From Bacteroidota bacterium (lineage in GTDB: Bacteria; Bacteroidota; Bacteroidia; Cytophagales; UBA9547): a stretch of 64,000 bases of DNA. Positions 20,513-30,202 of the stretch are shown piece after piece (the first letter of the stretch is position 1; each line of letters starts with the position of its first letter). Where the stretch lies: contig RDZG01000063.1 of NCBI GenBank assembly GCA_004293915.1, forward strand, positions 1 through 64,000. Reading direction: 5' to 3'. Under the pieces are notes generated by a model. The model saw nothing but the letters and a program-made list of their open reading frames with translations, was not told the DNA's origin and did no database searches. Both the position numbers and the translations under genes were made by a program.

Positions 20513-21436
20513 TTATGTGTTTTTTGTAGTTAAAGATTGAAAAACTTCTTCTAGCGAATACTCTTCCAATTTGAGTTCAATCAAATTTAGATTTTGTGCT
20601 GAAATAGCTTTAAAAATAGCACTCCTAATGTCTTTTTGTGTTGAATAAAGTATGAATTTTGATGCAGAAATAGCTTCAACTTTTTCAATTCCATCAATAT
20701 TTTGTAATACTGAAATAGCAGTTTCGGTTTCAAATTCTACAGAAATTCGAAATCCTTTTTTTATTTCCATTGAAGAGGCAATATTTGAAATAATATCGTT
20801 TGCCACAATTTTGCCACCATTTATAATTACAACTCTATCACATACTTGCTGGACTTCTTGCATAATATGTGTCGAAAAAATCACAGTTTTTTCTTTACCA
20901 AGTTGTTTGATTAAATTCCGAATTTCTACAACCTGATTTGGATCTAGCCCTGTTGTGGGTTCGTCTAAAATTAATATTTCGGGATTGTGCAACATAGCTG
21001 CTGCAAGCCCCACACGTTGTTTATATCCTTTTGAAAGTTGTCCTGTTTTCTTTTTTCGTTCGAGTGTAAGTCCTGTTAGTTCTATGGTTTCGTTGATACG
21101 TGTAGATAAAAAATCACTTTTCATGCCAAAAGCTTTTCCACAAAATTCCAAATATTCTCGCACATACATATCTATATATAGCGGATTGTTTTCGGGCAAA
21201 TAGCCAATCAAACGCTTGGTTACTTTATTGTTTACATCAACATCAAATCCGCAAACCGAAATCGAGCCGCTAGTTTGTGGCAAATAGCCCGTTGTGATTT
21301 TCATTGTAGTAGATTTTCCAGCTCCATTTGGTCCTAAAAAGCCCAAAATTTCGCCTTTTTTTGCCGAAAACGAAATATTATCTACGGCTTTTTGTTCGCC
21401 ATAAATCTTTACAAGATTTTTTATTTCTACCGACAT
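20513..21436 (-). CDS. gldA: gliding motility-associated ABC transporter ATP-binding subunit GldA
   Basis: Walker A GPNGAGKST, LSKGYKQRVGLAAAMLHNPEILILDEPTTGLDPNQ, Bacteroidota-typical C-term SLEEVFQSLT. Confidence 0.85.
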   Translation of the reverse strand: MSVEIKNLVKIYGEQKAVDNISFSAKKGEILGFLGPNGAGKSTTMKITTGYLPQTSGSISVCGFDVDVNNKVTKRLIGYLPENNPLYIDMYVREYLEFCGKAFGMKSDFLSTRINETIELTGLTLERKKKTGQLSKGYKQRVGLAAAMLHNPEILILDEPTTGLDPNQVVEIRNLIKQLGKEKTVIFSTHIMQEVQQVCDRVVIINGGKIVANDIISNIASSMEIKKGFRISVEFETETAISVLQNIDGIEKVEAISASKFILYSTQKDIRSAIFKAISAQNLNLIELKLEEYSLEEVFQSLTTKNT

Positions 21437-21439
21437 AAA

Positions 21440-22222
21440 TTAGACTTTCTCAATGTAAAATTTACCTTTATAAACCATTTCTGCTGGTCCAATCAAATAT
21501 ACATTTTCAAAACTGTTAATCACTTTGTTAAACGAAACTTTCAGTTTTCCTCCCAAAACTTTTATTGTAACAGGACTAAAAAATCCTTTTTTTGCTGCTA
21601 CCAAAGCTGCGGCTGTTGCTCCTGTGCCGCACGACAAAGTTTCGTCTTCTACTCCACGTTCGTATGTACGTAAGAAAAGTTCATTTTCTCCAATTTTCTC
21701 TACAAAATTTACATTTGTACCGTCAGGTTTGTATTCTTCGCTATATCTTACTGCTCTTCCTTCGCCAAAAACATCATATTTTTCTACATTTTCAACAAAT
21801 TTCACATGATGTGGCGATCCTGTATTTAAAAAATAGCTATCCGATTTTGTTTCGATTTGTACCACATCATTCATTTTTAAAAACACCAATTCGTCAATAA
21901 TATGTGCTTGATGCACTCCATCTATGGCTTTAAAACTGCATTTATCTCCAATAATGCCCAGAAATTGTGCAAACATCACGATACATCTACCGCCATTTCC
22001 ACACATCGAACTTTCTCTGCCATCACTATTAAAATATACCATTCTAAAGTCATGTTTTTTATGCCCTTGAAGCAAAATTAATCCATCGGCACCAACTCCA
22101 AATTTGCGGTCACAGATTTGTTTTATCAATTCTGTGTTTGTGATGTCAAAATTTTCGTCACGGTCGTCTATCATCACAAAATCGTTTCCCGTTCCTTGAT
22201 ATTTGCAGAATTTTATTTTCAT
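21440..22222 (-). CDS. dapF: diaminopimelate epimerase
   Basis: [46 protein letters not shown]. Confidence 0.96.
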   Translation of the reverse strand: MKIKFCKYQGTGNDFVMIDDRDENFDITNTELIKQICDRKFGVGADGLILLQGHKKHDFRMVYFNSDGRESSMCGNGGRCIVMFAQFLGIIGDKCSFKAIDGVHQAHIIDELVFLKMNDVVQIETKSDSYFLNTGSPHHVKFVENVEKYDVFGEGRAVRYSEEYKPDGTNVNFVEKIGENELFLRTYERGVEDETLSCGTGATAAALVAAKKGFFSPVTIKVLGGKLKVSFNKVINSFENVYLIGPAEMVYKGKFYIEKV

Positions 22223-22250
22223 GACCTTATTTTAAGCTTAAAATCTTATG

Positions 22251-22258
22251 TATATTTG
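22251..22258 (+). promoter_or_regulatory. putative -7 element (TATATTTG) for nadE
   Basis: TAnnTTTG match upstream of the GTG at 22312. Confidence 0.4.
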
Positions 22259-22311
22259 TTTTTATAACTTGCTAAAAGCGATACAATTATAACCATTATT
22301 TAGTCAATTAC

Positions 22312-24195
22312 GTGCAAAAAAATCAAAAAATTAGAATTGGTGGTGCAACACTAAACCAAACTCCTATCGATTGGGAAGGAAACAAACAACGCATTATTTA
22401 TGCCATCGAATATGCACGTATGAATGGTGTTGAGTTAGTGGCATTGCCCGAAATGTGCATTTGTGGATATGGTTGCGAGGATTTATTTTTGAGCGATTGG
22501 CTGTACGAAACTGCATTAGAAAAACTGCTCGAATTATTACCTTTTTGTTATGATATTTCGGTTTGTTTAGGTTTGCCCATTTTGTATAACAACAAAAGAT
22601 ATAACTGTACGTGTTTGATACAAAACACTGAAATTCAGGGCTTTTATGCAAAACAATTTTTAGCAAACGATGGTATTTTTTATGAAACACGTTGGTTTTC
22701 TGCTTGGGATAAAAAAGGCGAATTTGAATATCTTGAAATTCAAAAATTAAATCAAAAGTTCGTTTTTGGCGATGCTATTTTTAATTTAAAACTAAATCAT
22801 AATCACACGTATAAAATTGGATTTGAAATTTGCGAAGATGCTTGGCGAAGCAATGTTCGTCCTGCTTTTTTACATCAAAAGAGGGGAGTGGATATTATCA
22901 TTAATCCCAGTGCAAGCAATTTTGAATTTGGAAAAACCAAACGTAGAGAAGATTTGATAGTGAGTTCTTCCGAGCAATTTAATTGCATCTATATTTATGC
23001 CAATTTGCTTGGAAATGAGGCTGGTAAAGTAATTTTTGATGGCGAAATAATTCTTGCCCAAAAAGGAATTTTGTTGGCAAAAAATCAGCTTTTATCTTTT
23101 CAAGAATTTAATGTGGTTTTTACAGATGTAGATGTTAAAAATAAAGAAAATTCGGCTATCATAAACAAGCCAAATGTTTTTGATAGCAAAGAAATTGAGT
23201 TTAGAGATGCTGTTTCGCTTGCTCTTTTTGATTATATGCGAAAAAGTAAATCGCAAGGTTTTGTGCTTTCGCTCAGTGGTGGTGCCGATTCGTGTTGTTG
23301 TGCCATTATGGTTTCTGAAATGGTAAAAAAAGGCGTTTTAGAACTAGGTAATGAGTATTTTAATAAAAAATCTGGTGTTAAAATTAGTAATGAAAATCAA
23401 AATATACTTGCAAATTATTTAATTACTGCTTATCAAGGAACCGAAAATTCTTCTGCCGATACATTGCTTTCGGCAAAGGCATTGGCAGATTCTATTGGAG
23501 CAGTTTTTTGTGATTGGAAAATTGATGATACAATTGAAATTAACACACAAATAATTGAAAATCAAATTAATAGAAATTTAACTTGGCAATCCGATGATTT
23601 GACTTTGCAAAATATTCAGGCTCGTGTCCGAAGTCCTTTGATTTGGATGTTGGCAAATATCAAAAATGCACTTTTGATTACAACTTCAAATCGCTCTGAA
23701 GGCGATGTAGGATATTGCACAATGGATGGCGACACTTCTGGGAGTATTTCGCCAATTGCTGGTGTAGATAAAAGTTATATAAAAAACTGGCTCGTTTGGG
23801 CAGAAAAAAACCTGAATTACACTGCTTTACAGTATGTGAATCAGTTGCAACCTACAGCCGAATTGCGACCTTTAGAAACCCATCAAACCGATGAAAAAGA
23901 TTTGATGCCTTATTCTGTTTTGAACGAAATTGAGCTTTTGTCAATCCGAAAATGGAAATCGCCATCCGAAGTTTATTTATTATTAAAAGATGAACAATTG
24001 GTTGAAAATCAGTTATTGAAACAATATATTAAAAAGTTTTTCCAACTTTGGGCTCGTAGTCAATGGAAAAGAGAGCGTTTTGCACCAGCATTTCATTTGG
24101 ATTTACACAATGTTGATCCCCGCAGTTGGTGTCGTTTTCCGATTTTGAGCGGTGGTTTCGAGGATGAATTGAAAAAATTAGATAAGCTCGTTTAA
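22312..24195 (+). CDS. nadE: glutamine-dependent NAD+ synthase
   Basis: N-term nitrilase/amidase domain (LPEMCICGYGCEDLF, GFEICEDAW) and C-term synthetase domain (LSLSGGADSCCCAIMV, TTSNRSEGDVGYCTMDGDTSGSISPIAGVDK). Confidence 0.95.
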   Translation: MQKNQKIRIGGATLNQTPIDWEGNKQRIIYAIEYARMNGVELVALPEMCICGYGCEDLFLSDWLYETALEKLLELLPFCYDISVCLGLPILYNNKRYNCTCLIQNTEIQGFYAKQFLANDGIFYETRWFSAWDKKGEFEYLEIQKLNQKFVFGDAIFNLKLNHNHTYKIGFEICEDAWRSNVRPAFLHQKRGVDIIINPSASNFEFGKTKRREDLIVSSSEQFNCIYIYANLLGNEAGKVIFDGEIILAQKGILLAKNQLLSFQEFNVVFTDVDVKNKENSAIINKPNVFDSKEIEFRDAVSLALFDYMRKSKSQGFVLSLSGGADSCCCAIMVSEMVKKGVLELGNEYFNKKSGVKISNENQNILANYLITAYQGTENSSADTLLSAKALADSIGAVFCDWKIDDTIEINTQIIENQINRNLTWQSDDLTLQNIQARVRSPLIWMLANIKNALLITTSNRSEGDVGYCTMDGDTSGSISPIAGVDKSYIKNWLVWAEKNLNYTALQYVNQLQPTAELRPLETHQTDEKDLMPYSVLNEIELLSIRKWKSPSEVYLLLKDEQLVENQLLKQYIKKFFQLWARSQWKRERFAPAFHLDLHNVDPRSWCRFPILSGGFEDELKKLDKLV

Positions 24196-24265
24196 ACGTA
24201 TCGTCAAGCCTTTTAGTAATTACAATATTTCTTGGCAAAATATTTGTGGTAATTATTTTTTATAG

Positions 24266-24273
24266 TAAATTTG
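24266..24273 (+). promoter_or_regulatory. putative -7 element (TAAATTTG) with TTTG at 24243
   Basis: TTTG-N19-TAAATTTG layout upstream of small ORFs and the deacetylase gene. Confidence 0.45.
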
Positions 24274-24324
24274 TACAGAAATGATTCAAAAATGGAAACA
24301 GACGAATAAATACAAAGTAAGCAA

Positions 24325-24531
24325 ATGAAAATATTGAAAGATATTTATGTTACATTATCTAATATATTTTCAAAACAATTTTATTTTTTAGCCTCCTTAG
24401 CTTCGTTTGTAAGCTTGTTTGTAGTTTTTTTTAATGATAAGTATGCCATTTTAATTGCTTTATGTTTTTTTTGTTTGATGTTGCATAAATTTAAAAAAAT
24501 ACTTCCAAATCATACGAGTTGCATTTATTAA
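24325..24531 (+). CDS. small hypothetical membrane protein
   Basis: 68 aa with two hydrophobic segments, downstream of a promoter-like element. Confidence 0.4.
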   Translation: MKILKDIYVTLSNIFSKQFYFLASLASFVSLFVVFFNDKYAILIALCFFCLMLHKFKKILPNHTSCIY

Positions 24532-24584
24532 AACCTGATATTGGATATATTTACAAATTGAGTTGGATAAGATAAGTTCACGGA

Positions 24585-24779
24585 ATGAAAATTATAGGAT
24601 ATATTTTGCTTTTTTGTGTTGCAATGTATTGTATATTTTTCTGCATTCCTAGTGCAATTGTAATATTTTCTTATGCTGGAAAATCACATTTTTATTATTC
24701 TATTTTGATTGCTCTACCATTTTTAATTCATCTTTTGGCTTTAATTTGGTTTTCTATATTTTTAATTAAATACAAATAA
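24585..24779 (+). CDS. small hypothetical membrane protein
   Basis: 64 aa with two hydrophobic segments, 8 nt upstream of the deacetylase gene. Confidence 0.4.
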   Translation: MKIIGYILLFCVAMYCIFFCIPSAIVIFSYAGKSHFYYSILIALPFLIHLLALIWFSIFLIKYK

Positions 24780-24787
24780 CATCTGCA

Positions 24788-25423
24788 ATGATTCGCTTTT
24801 TCAAAACGCCATTTTTTTTCTCAAAACTATTTCCTGATTTGATTTTTCATCAATCTAGAAATGAAAAAAAGATATATTTAACTTTTGATGATGGTCCAAT
24901 TCCAGAAATTACCCCTTTTGTGTTGTCAGAATTAGAAAAACACAAAGCAAAAGCTACTTTTTTTTGTATTGGCGATAATATTAGAAAACATCCTGAAATT
25001 TTTGCTCAAATTTTAAATAATAATCATGCCATTGGTAATCATACTTTCCATCACCTAAATGGAAAAAATACAACTCAAAAATTATATTTCGATGATATTT
25101 TATCTTGTAAAAACACGTTGATAAATAATAATTATATTTCTGAAAATCAATTGTTTAGACCTCCTTATGGTGCCATCAAAAAAAGTCAATTAACTAAATT
25201 AAAGCAAGAATATAAAATTATTTTTTGGGATGTTTTAACTTATGATTTTGATAAAAATATAAGTCCAGAAAAATGTTTGGAAAAAGCAATTAAGCACACA
25301 AAAAACGGCTCAATTGTTGTTTTTCATGATAGTTTGAAAGCCGAAAAAAACCTAAAATATGTTTTGCCACGATTTTTAAATCATTTTTCAGAAAAAGGCT
25401 TTGAGTTTGAAGCAATACATTAA
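24788..25423 (+). CDS. polysaccharide deacetylase family protein
   Basis: NodB motifs: LTFDDGPIPEITPFVL, AIGNHTFHHLN, RPPYGAIK, DVLTYDF, VFHDS. Confidence 0.93.
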   Translation: MIRFFKTPFFFSKLFPDLIFHQSRNEKKIYLTFDDGPIPEITPFVLSELEKHKAKATFFCIGDNIRKHPEIFAQILNNNHAIGNHTFHHLNGKNTTQKLYFDDILSCKNTLINNNYISENQLFRPPYGAIKKSQLTKLKQEYKIIFWDVLTYDFDKNISPEKCLEKAIKHTKNGSIVVFHDSLKAEKNLKYVLPRFLNHFSEKGFEFEAIH

Positions 25424-25428
25424 TTTTG
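25421..25428 (+). promoter_or_regulatory. putative -7 element (TAATTTTG) for feoAB, overlapping the upstream stop codon
   Basis: TTTG at 25400-25403, N17, TAATTTTG at 25421-25428, ATG at 25434. Confidence 0.5.
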
Positions 25429-25433
25429 CATTC

Positions 25434-25661
25434 ATGATATTTACTATTCTCGATTTGAAAAAAGACGAAAAAGCAGAAATTGTTCGATTGCTGCCTTCGG
25501 ATTTAGAAATTAAATTTTTGGAAATGGGATTTTTGCCTGGAAACGAATTGAAATTATTACAAAAAACAGCTTTTGACGCTACTTTTAACGTTCAAATTTT
25601 AGGATATACCATTGCCCTAAGAAAATCAGAAGCCTCGCTTATCGAAATTAAAAAATGTTGA
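25434..25661 (+). CDS. feoA: ferrous iron transport protein A (FeoA domain)
   Basis: LDLKKDEKAEIVRLLPSDLEIKFLEMGFLPGNELKLLQKTAFDATFNVQILGYTIALRKSEASLIEI; ATG at 25434 preferred over the track TTG at 25401. Confidence 0.9.
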   Translation: MIFTILDLKKDEKAEIVRLLPSDLEIKFLEMGFLPGNELKLLQKTAFDATFNVQILGYTIALRKSEASLIEIKKC

Positions 25662-27769
25662 AAATTGGTTTAATTGGCAATCCAAATTGTGGGAAATCTA
25701 CACTTTTTAACCAACTCACTGGCTTAAACCAAAAAACAGGAAATTTTGCTGGTGTAACGATTGAGCGAAAATCGGGTTTTTTTCATTTGTCTGATAATCA
25801 AGAGGTTGAATTAATTGATTATCCTGGCACATATAGTATTTATCCATATTCTTATGACGAAAAAGTGGTTTACGATGAGCTGCTAAATGCTAAATTTGAG
25901 TCGCAACCCGATTTGTATTTGGCAATTGTTGATGCTTCTAATTTGAATCGAAATTTATTACTTTTTTCGCAACTTTATGATTTGGGTTTGCCATTGGTTT
26001 TGGTATTAAACATGATGGATGTGGCTGAATATAAAGGATTTACATTCGATATCCCAAAGCTAAAATCATATTTGCCAAATGTTGACATTATAAAAATCAA
26101 TGCAAAAAATGGCGAAAATATTAGTGAACTCAAACAGATTATTTTACAAAAAATAAATCATAAAAATGTCAAAAATAGTAGTTTTTCGTTTTATGAAATG
26201 AGTACTGAAACTACTTTGATTTGCGAAGAGCTAAAATCTGTTTTGAATCTAAAAAACAATTATCAAAGCTTGGTTTTGTTGAACGAAAGCAATAATACTT
26301 CGCTTGGGCTTAGCGTGTATCAGTCTGATTTAGAGAATATTAAATCGAAACACAACTTTGATTGTGTTCGTTCTAAATCGCATGAAACAATTTCTCGCTA
26401 CAAAAAAATTAATGAAATTTTAAATAAATGTGTACAAAAAACCACACAGAAAAATATAATTACCAAAAAAATAGACCAATTTTTATTACATCCTTATTTT
26501 GGTTTTGCTTTTCTGATTGCTGTATTTTTTCTTGTATTTCAAGCCATTTTTTCTTGGGCATTGCTACCAATGGATGGAATTGATTTTTTGTTTTATGCTA
26601 TAAATGGCTTTATTAAAAACAATTTTTCGGAATCTAAATGGCTCGATTTTCTTACCGATGGACTTCTAGCGGGCATTGGAGGTGTTTTGATTTTTGCTCC
26701 TCAAATTGCCATTTTGTTTTTCTTTATTGCATTGCTCGAAGAGTCTGGTTACATGGCAAGAGTAATATTTTTGATGGATTCTTTAATGAAAAAGTTTGGT
26801 TTAAATGGCAGAAGTATTGTTCCTCTTTTTTCGAGTGCTGCTTGTGCCATTCCAGCCATGATGAGTGCACGAAATATTAGCCATAAAAAAGAAAGATTAA
26901 TTACTATTTTTATTGCTCCGCTCATCAGTTGTTCTGCTCGAATTCCTGTTTATACCATCATTATTTCTTTGGTTATTCCACATAAATATTTTATTGGATT
27001 TATTGATTATCAAGCTGTTGCCATGCTTTCGATGTATGCTTTGGGTTTTATAACAGCTTTAATTAGTGCTTTTGTTTTGAGTAAGATTTTAAAATCAGAT
27101 GAAAAAAGTTTTTTAATACTCGAAATGCCTGATTATAAAGTACCTAAAATCAAAAATATCTTAGTTATAATGAAACAAAAAGTATGGAGTTTTATATCAG
27201 AATCTGGCAAAATTATAATTGCAATTTCATTGATTTTATGGATTTTATCGAATTTTGGATATAGTAATAATATTGAAAATGCTGAAAAAAATATCATTGC
27301 AAAATACGAAACAGGAGAAGAAAAAAACATAGCCGAAATAGATGCAAAAATTTCTTCCGCCAAACTTGAAGCTTCTTATGCTGGTAGTTTTGGCAAATTT
27401 ATAGAGCCAATTATCAAACCATTGGGCTTCGATTGGAAGATTGGAATAGCAATTCTTACTTCTTTTGCTGCTCGAGAGGTTTTTGTTGGAACAATTTCTA
27501 CCATTTATACCATCGAAAACCAAGATGATAATCAATCAATTATCGAAAAACTTAAATCGGTAAAAGATAACAATGGAAATCTGTTTTTTAATTTTGCACG
27601 TGGAATGTCTTTGTTGGTGTTTTATGCCTTTGCTTTGCAATGTATGAGCACCATAGCTGTATCCAAAAAAGAAACTGGAAATTGGAAAATACCCCTATTG
27701 CAATTTATTTATTTTGGTTTTTTGGCTTACTTTTCGTCTTATTTGGTGTATAAAGCATTGTGTATGTAA
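25655..27769 (+). CDS. feoB: ferrous iron transport protein B
   Basis: G1 GNPNCGKSTLFNQLTG, DYPGTYS, NMMD; Gate/NucleosideTra domains; overlaps feoA by 7 nt. Confidence 0.96.
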   Translation: MLKIGLIGNPNCGKSTLFNQLTGLNQKTGNFAGVTIERKSGFFHLSDNQEVELIDYPGTYSIYPYSYDEKVVYDELLNAKFESQPDLYLAIVDASNLNRNLLLFSQLYDLGLPLVLVLNMMDVAEYKGFTFDIPKLKSYLPNVDIIKINAKNGENISELKQIILQKINHKNVKNSSFSFYEMSTETTLICEELKSVLNLKNNYQSLVLLNESNNTSLGLSVYQSDLENIKSKHNFDCVRSKSHETISRYKKINEILNKCVQKTTQKNIITKKIDQFLLHPYFGFAFLIAVFFLVFQAIFSWALLPMDGIDFLFYAINGFIKNNFSESKWLDFLTDGLLAGIGGVLIFAPQIAILFFFIALLEESGYMARVIFLMDSLMKKFGLNGRSIVPLFSSAACAIPAMMSARNISHKKERLITIFIAPLISCSARIPVYTIIISLVIPHKYFIGFIDYQAVAMLSMYALGFITALISAFVLSKILKSDEKSFLILEMPDYKVPKIKNILVIMKQKVWSFISESGKIIIAISLILWILSNFGYSNNIENAEKNIIAKYETGEEKNIAEIDAKISSAKLEASYAGSFGKFIEPIIKPLGFDWKIGIAILTSFAAREVFVGTISTIYTIENQDDNQSIIEKLKSVKDNNGNLFFNFARGMSLLVFYAFALQCMSTIAVSKKETGNWKIPLLQFIYFGFLAYFSSYLVYKALCM

Positions 27770-27813
27770 CTTTTCTGCACAAAAATTGGTTCGTAATAAA
27801 AAAAATGTAAACT

Positions 27814-28659
27814 TTGTTGCAGTTAACTACAGTAAATAGCGTGAAAGATTCTACAAAATCTTTGTTAAGGGTTATTTTTTTAAGCATATTTTTTGTTTTT
27901 GCATCCTTTTTTGGATTTGCAGATGATAAAACATCAAGCAATACCATCATATTAAATGGTGCTTATCAAGGTAAAAATCTGTATGTTCAAAATCCTTTTA
28001 CAGTAAATATGAAAGATTTTTGTACAGACGAAGTGTATGTTAATAGCGAAAAAGTGATGAGCCAAATCAAATCAAGTGCTTATGAAATTGATTTGTCGTA
28101 TTTAGCTATAAACGAACCTGTTACAATAGAAATCATACACAAAGCTGATTGTAAACCAAAGGTTTTGAATGCCCAAGTCATACGTTTAAATAGTAATTTG
28201 CAGTTTACAAACTTAGTTTCAAATGAAACCAGTATTAGTTGGTCTACAAAAGGAGAAAAAATTGGCGACAAAATGTATGTTGAACAGTTTTTGTACAATT
28301 CTTGGATTACTTTAAAAGAAATTCCTTCAAAAGGTTCGTCATCAAATAGCAGTTATTCTTCCGAAAGCCATCATACTTCTGGAATTAATAAATATCGTAT
28401 AAAATATACTGATAAAGATGGAACGGCATTTTACTCTCGTGTAATTGAATATCAATCTGGATTGCCAGAAATTACATTTTATCCAAAACGAGTTTCAAAC
28501 AAAATATACCTTTCTCGTGGCTCTGATTATGAAATTACAGACGAAAAAGGAGTTGTTTTAAATAAAGGAAAAGGAAAAGAAATACCGTGCGAAACCCTAA
28601 AAGAAGGCGTTTATTATCTAAATGTTGATAATAAAACCGAGAAATTTCTCAAGAAATAA
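27814..28659 (+). CDS. hypothetical secreted protein with T9SS-like C-terminal region
   Basis: hydrophobic N-term; C-term FYPKRVSNKIYL...EGVYYLNVDNKTEKFLKK; a later start (GTG 27841) is possible. Confidence 0.55.
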   Translation: MLQLTTVNSVKDSTKSLLRVIFLSIFFVFASFFGFADDKTSSNTIILNGAYQGKNLYVQNPFTVNMKDFCTDEVYVNSEKVMSQIKSSAYEIDLSYLAINEPVTIEIIHKADCKPKVLNAQVIRLNSNLQFTNLVSNETSISWSTKGEKIGDKMYVEQFLYNSWITLKEIPSKGSSSNSSYSSESHHTSGINKYRIKYTDKDGTAFYSRVIEYQSGLPEITFYPKRVSNKIYLSRGSDYEITDEKGVVLNKGKGKEIPCETLKEGVYYLNVDNKTEKFLKK

Positions 28660-28729
28660 GCTTAGTTTCTTTAAGTTTTATTTAAAATTACCTCAATTAT
28701 ACTTTGAATTATAACTACACTAAGGTTTT

Positions 28730-30193
28730 ATGCAAGATACTTTGTCTATTGCTATTAAAAATTCTTTAAGTACAATTACATTCACTCTAGATACTTCATA
28801 CCGATATATTACTTTTTCATCTTTGCACCAAAGCACCATGTTTGCTATTTGGAATGCAAAGATTAATAAAGGCGATTGTATACTAGATTTTTTGAGTGAG
28901 GAAGATAAAATTAAAGCAAAAAAGAATTTCGATAGGGCTTTAAAAGGCGAATCGTTTGTTTTAGTTGAAGAATACGGAGATAAAAATATTCAACGCTTTT
29001 TTTGGGAAGACAAGTATTCTCCAGTAATCCTTGATGGCAAAGTTATTGGTGTTACAGTTGTTGCTGTTGATGTTAGTAATCATGTTGAGGTTTCAAAAAA
29101 GCTTGAAGAAACTCAAAACAGACTAAATATTGCATTAGAATCTAGCCAAATAGGTGTTTGGGAGTGGGATGTTAATCTGGATAAGATTTATTGGTCTGAA
29201 CACATGTATGATATTTTTGAGGTTGAAACCAACACAAAACTCAAATTAGATACTTATTTGCCTTTATTGCATCCAGAAGATAAAGAAAATGTGTTATTCA
29301 TAATTCAAAATAGCATTGCAAATAAGCTAGATTATGAAGTTGTACATAGAATTATTCTTAAAGATACGAGTATTCGTTGGATTTTGGGAAAAGCAAAAAT
29401 GGTTTTAAATCAAAATGGAGATGTAATACAGATTATTGGGACATGTTTAGATATTACATCACAGAAAAAAATCGAAACTGAATTATTACTCAAAAACGAT
29501 GAACTAACCAAAACAAACGCAGAATTAGATAAATTTGTATATAGTGCATCGCACGATTTGCGAGCTCCTGTTGCTTCAATGCTTGGCTTAGTAGATTTGG
29601 CTCGTATGGAGAAAAATCCTGAAAACTTGATTCAATTATTTGAATTACAAGTAAAAAGCCTGAAACGCATGGATAGTTTTATTCATGATATTATCGATTA
29701 TTCTAGAAACACAAGATTAGAATTAGCTTTTTCAATCATTGATTTTCAATCAATTATCAATGAAGCATTTGAACAGTTAAATTTTATTAATAACTCAGTG
29801 CAAATCACAAAAAATATTTCAATAAATCAACATGCTACTTTTGTATCTGATTCTAAAAGAATTCAAATTGTAATAAATAATATTATTTCAAATGCTATAA
29901 AATATTATGATGCTGGAAAAAAAGATTCTTTTGTAAATGTAGACATTGAAATAGATGAACAAAATGCAGTTTTAACCATTGCTGATAATGGCATTGGGAT
30001 TCATGAAAATGAATTAGCAAAAATTTTTAATATGTTTTATCGTGCAACAGAAATAGGAAAAGGCTCTGGTTTGGGTTTGTATATCGTAAAAGAAGTTGTT
30101 GAAAAACTTAAAGGTAAAATAGAATACAAATCCACTTATGGTTTGGGAACAGAAGTTAAAATTACCTTATTCAACTTTTTAAATCACAAGTAA
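28730..30193 (+). CDS. PAS domain-containing sensor histidine kinase
   Basis: two PAS domains; H-box ELDKFVYSASHDLRAPVASMLGL; N-box NNIISNAIKYYD; ADNGIGI; GSGLGLYIVKEVVEKL. Confidence 0.93.
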   Translation: MQDTLSIAIKNSLSTITFTLDTSYRYITFSSLHQSTMFAIWNAKINKGDCILDFLSEEDKIKAKKNFDRALKGESFVLVEEYGDKNIQRFFWEDKYSPVILDGKVIGVTVVAVDVSNHVEVSKKLEETQNRLNIALESSQIGVWEWDVNLDKIYWSEHMYDIFEVETNTKLKLDTYLPLLHPEDKENVLFIIQNSIANKLDYEVVHRIILKDTSIRWILGKAKMVLNQNGDVIQIIGTCLDITSQKKIETELLLKNDELTKTNAELDKFVYSASHDLRAPVASMLGLVDLARMEKNPENLIQLFELQVKSLKRMDSFIHDIIDYSRNTRLELAFSIIDFQSIINEAFEQLNFINNSVQITKNISINQHATFVSDSKRIQIVINNIISNAIKYYDAGKKDSFVNVDIEIDEQNAVLTIADNGIGIHENELAKIFNMFYRATEIGKGSGLGLYIVKEVVEKLKGKIEYKSTYGLGTEVKITLFNFLNHK

Positions 30194-30202
30194 TTTTCTC
30201 AA

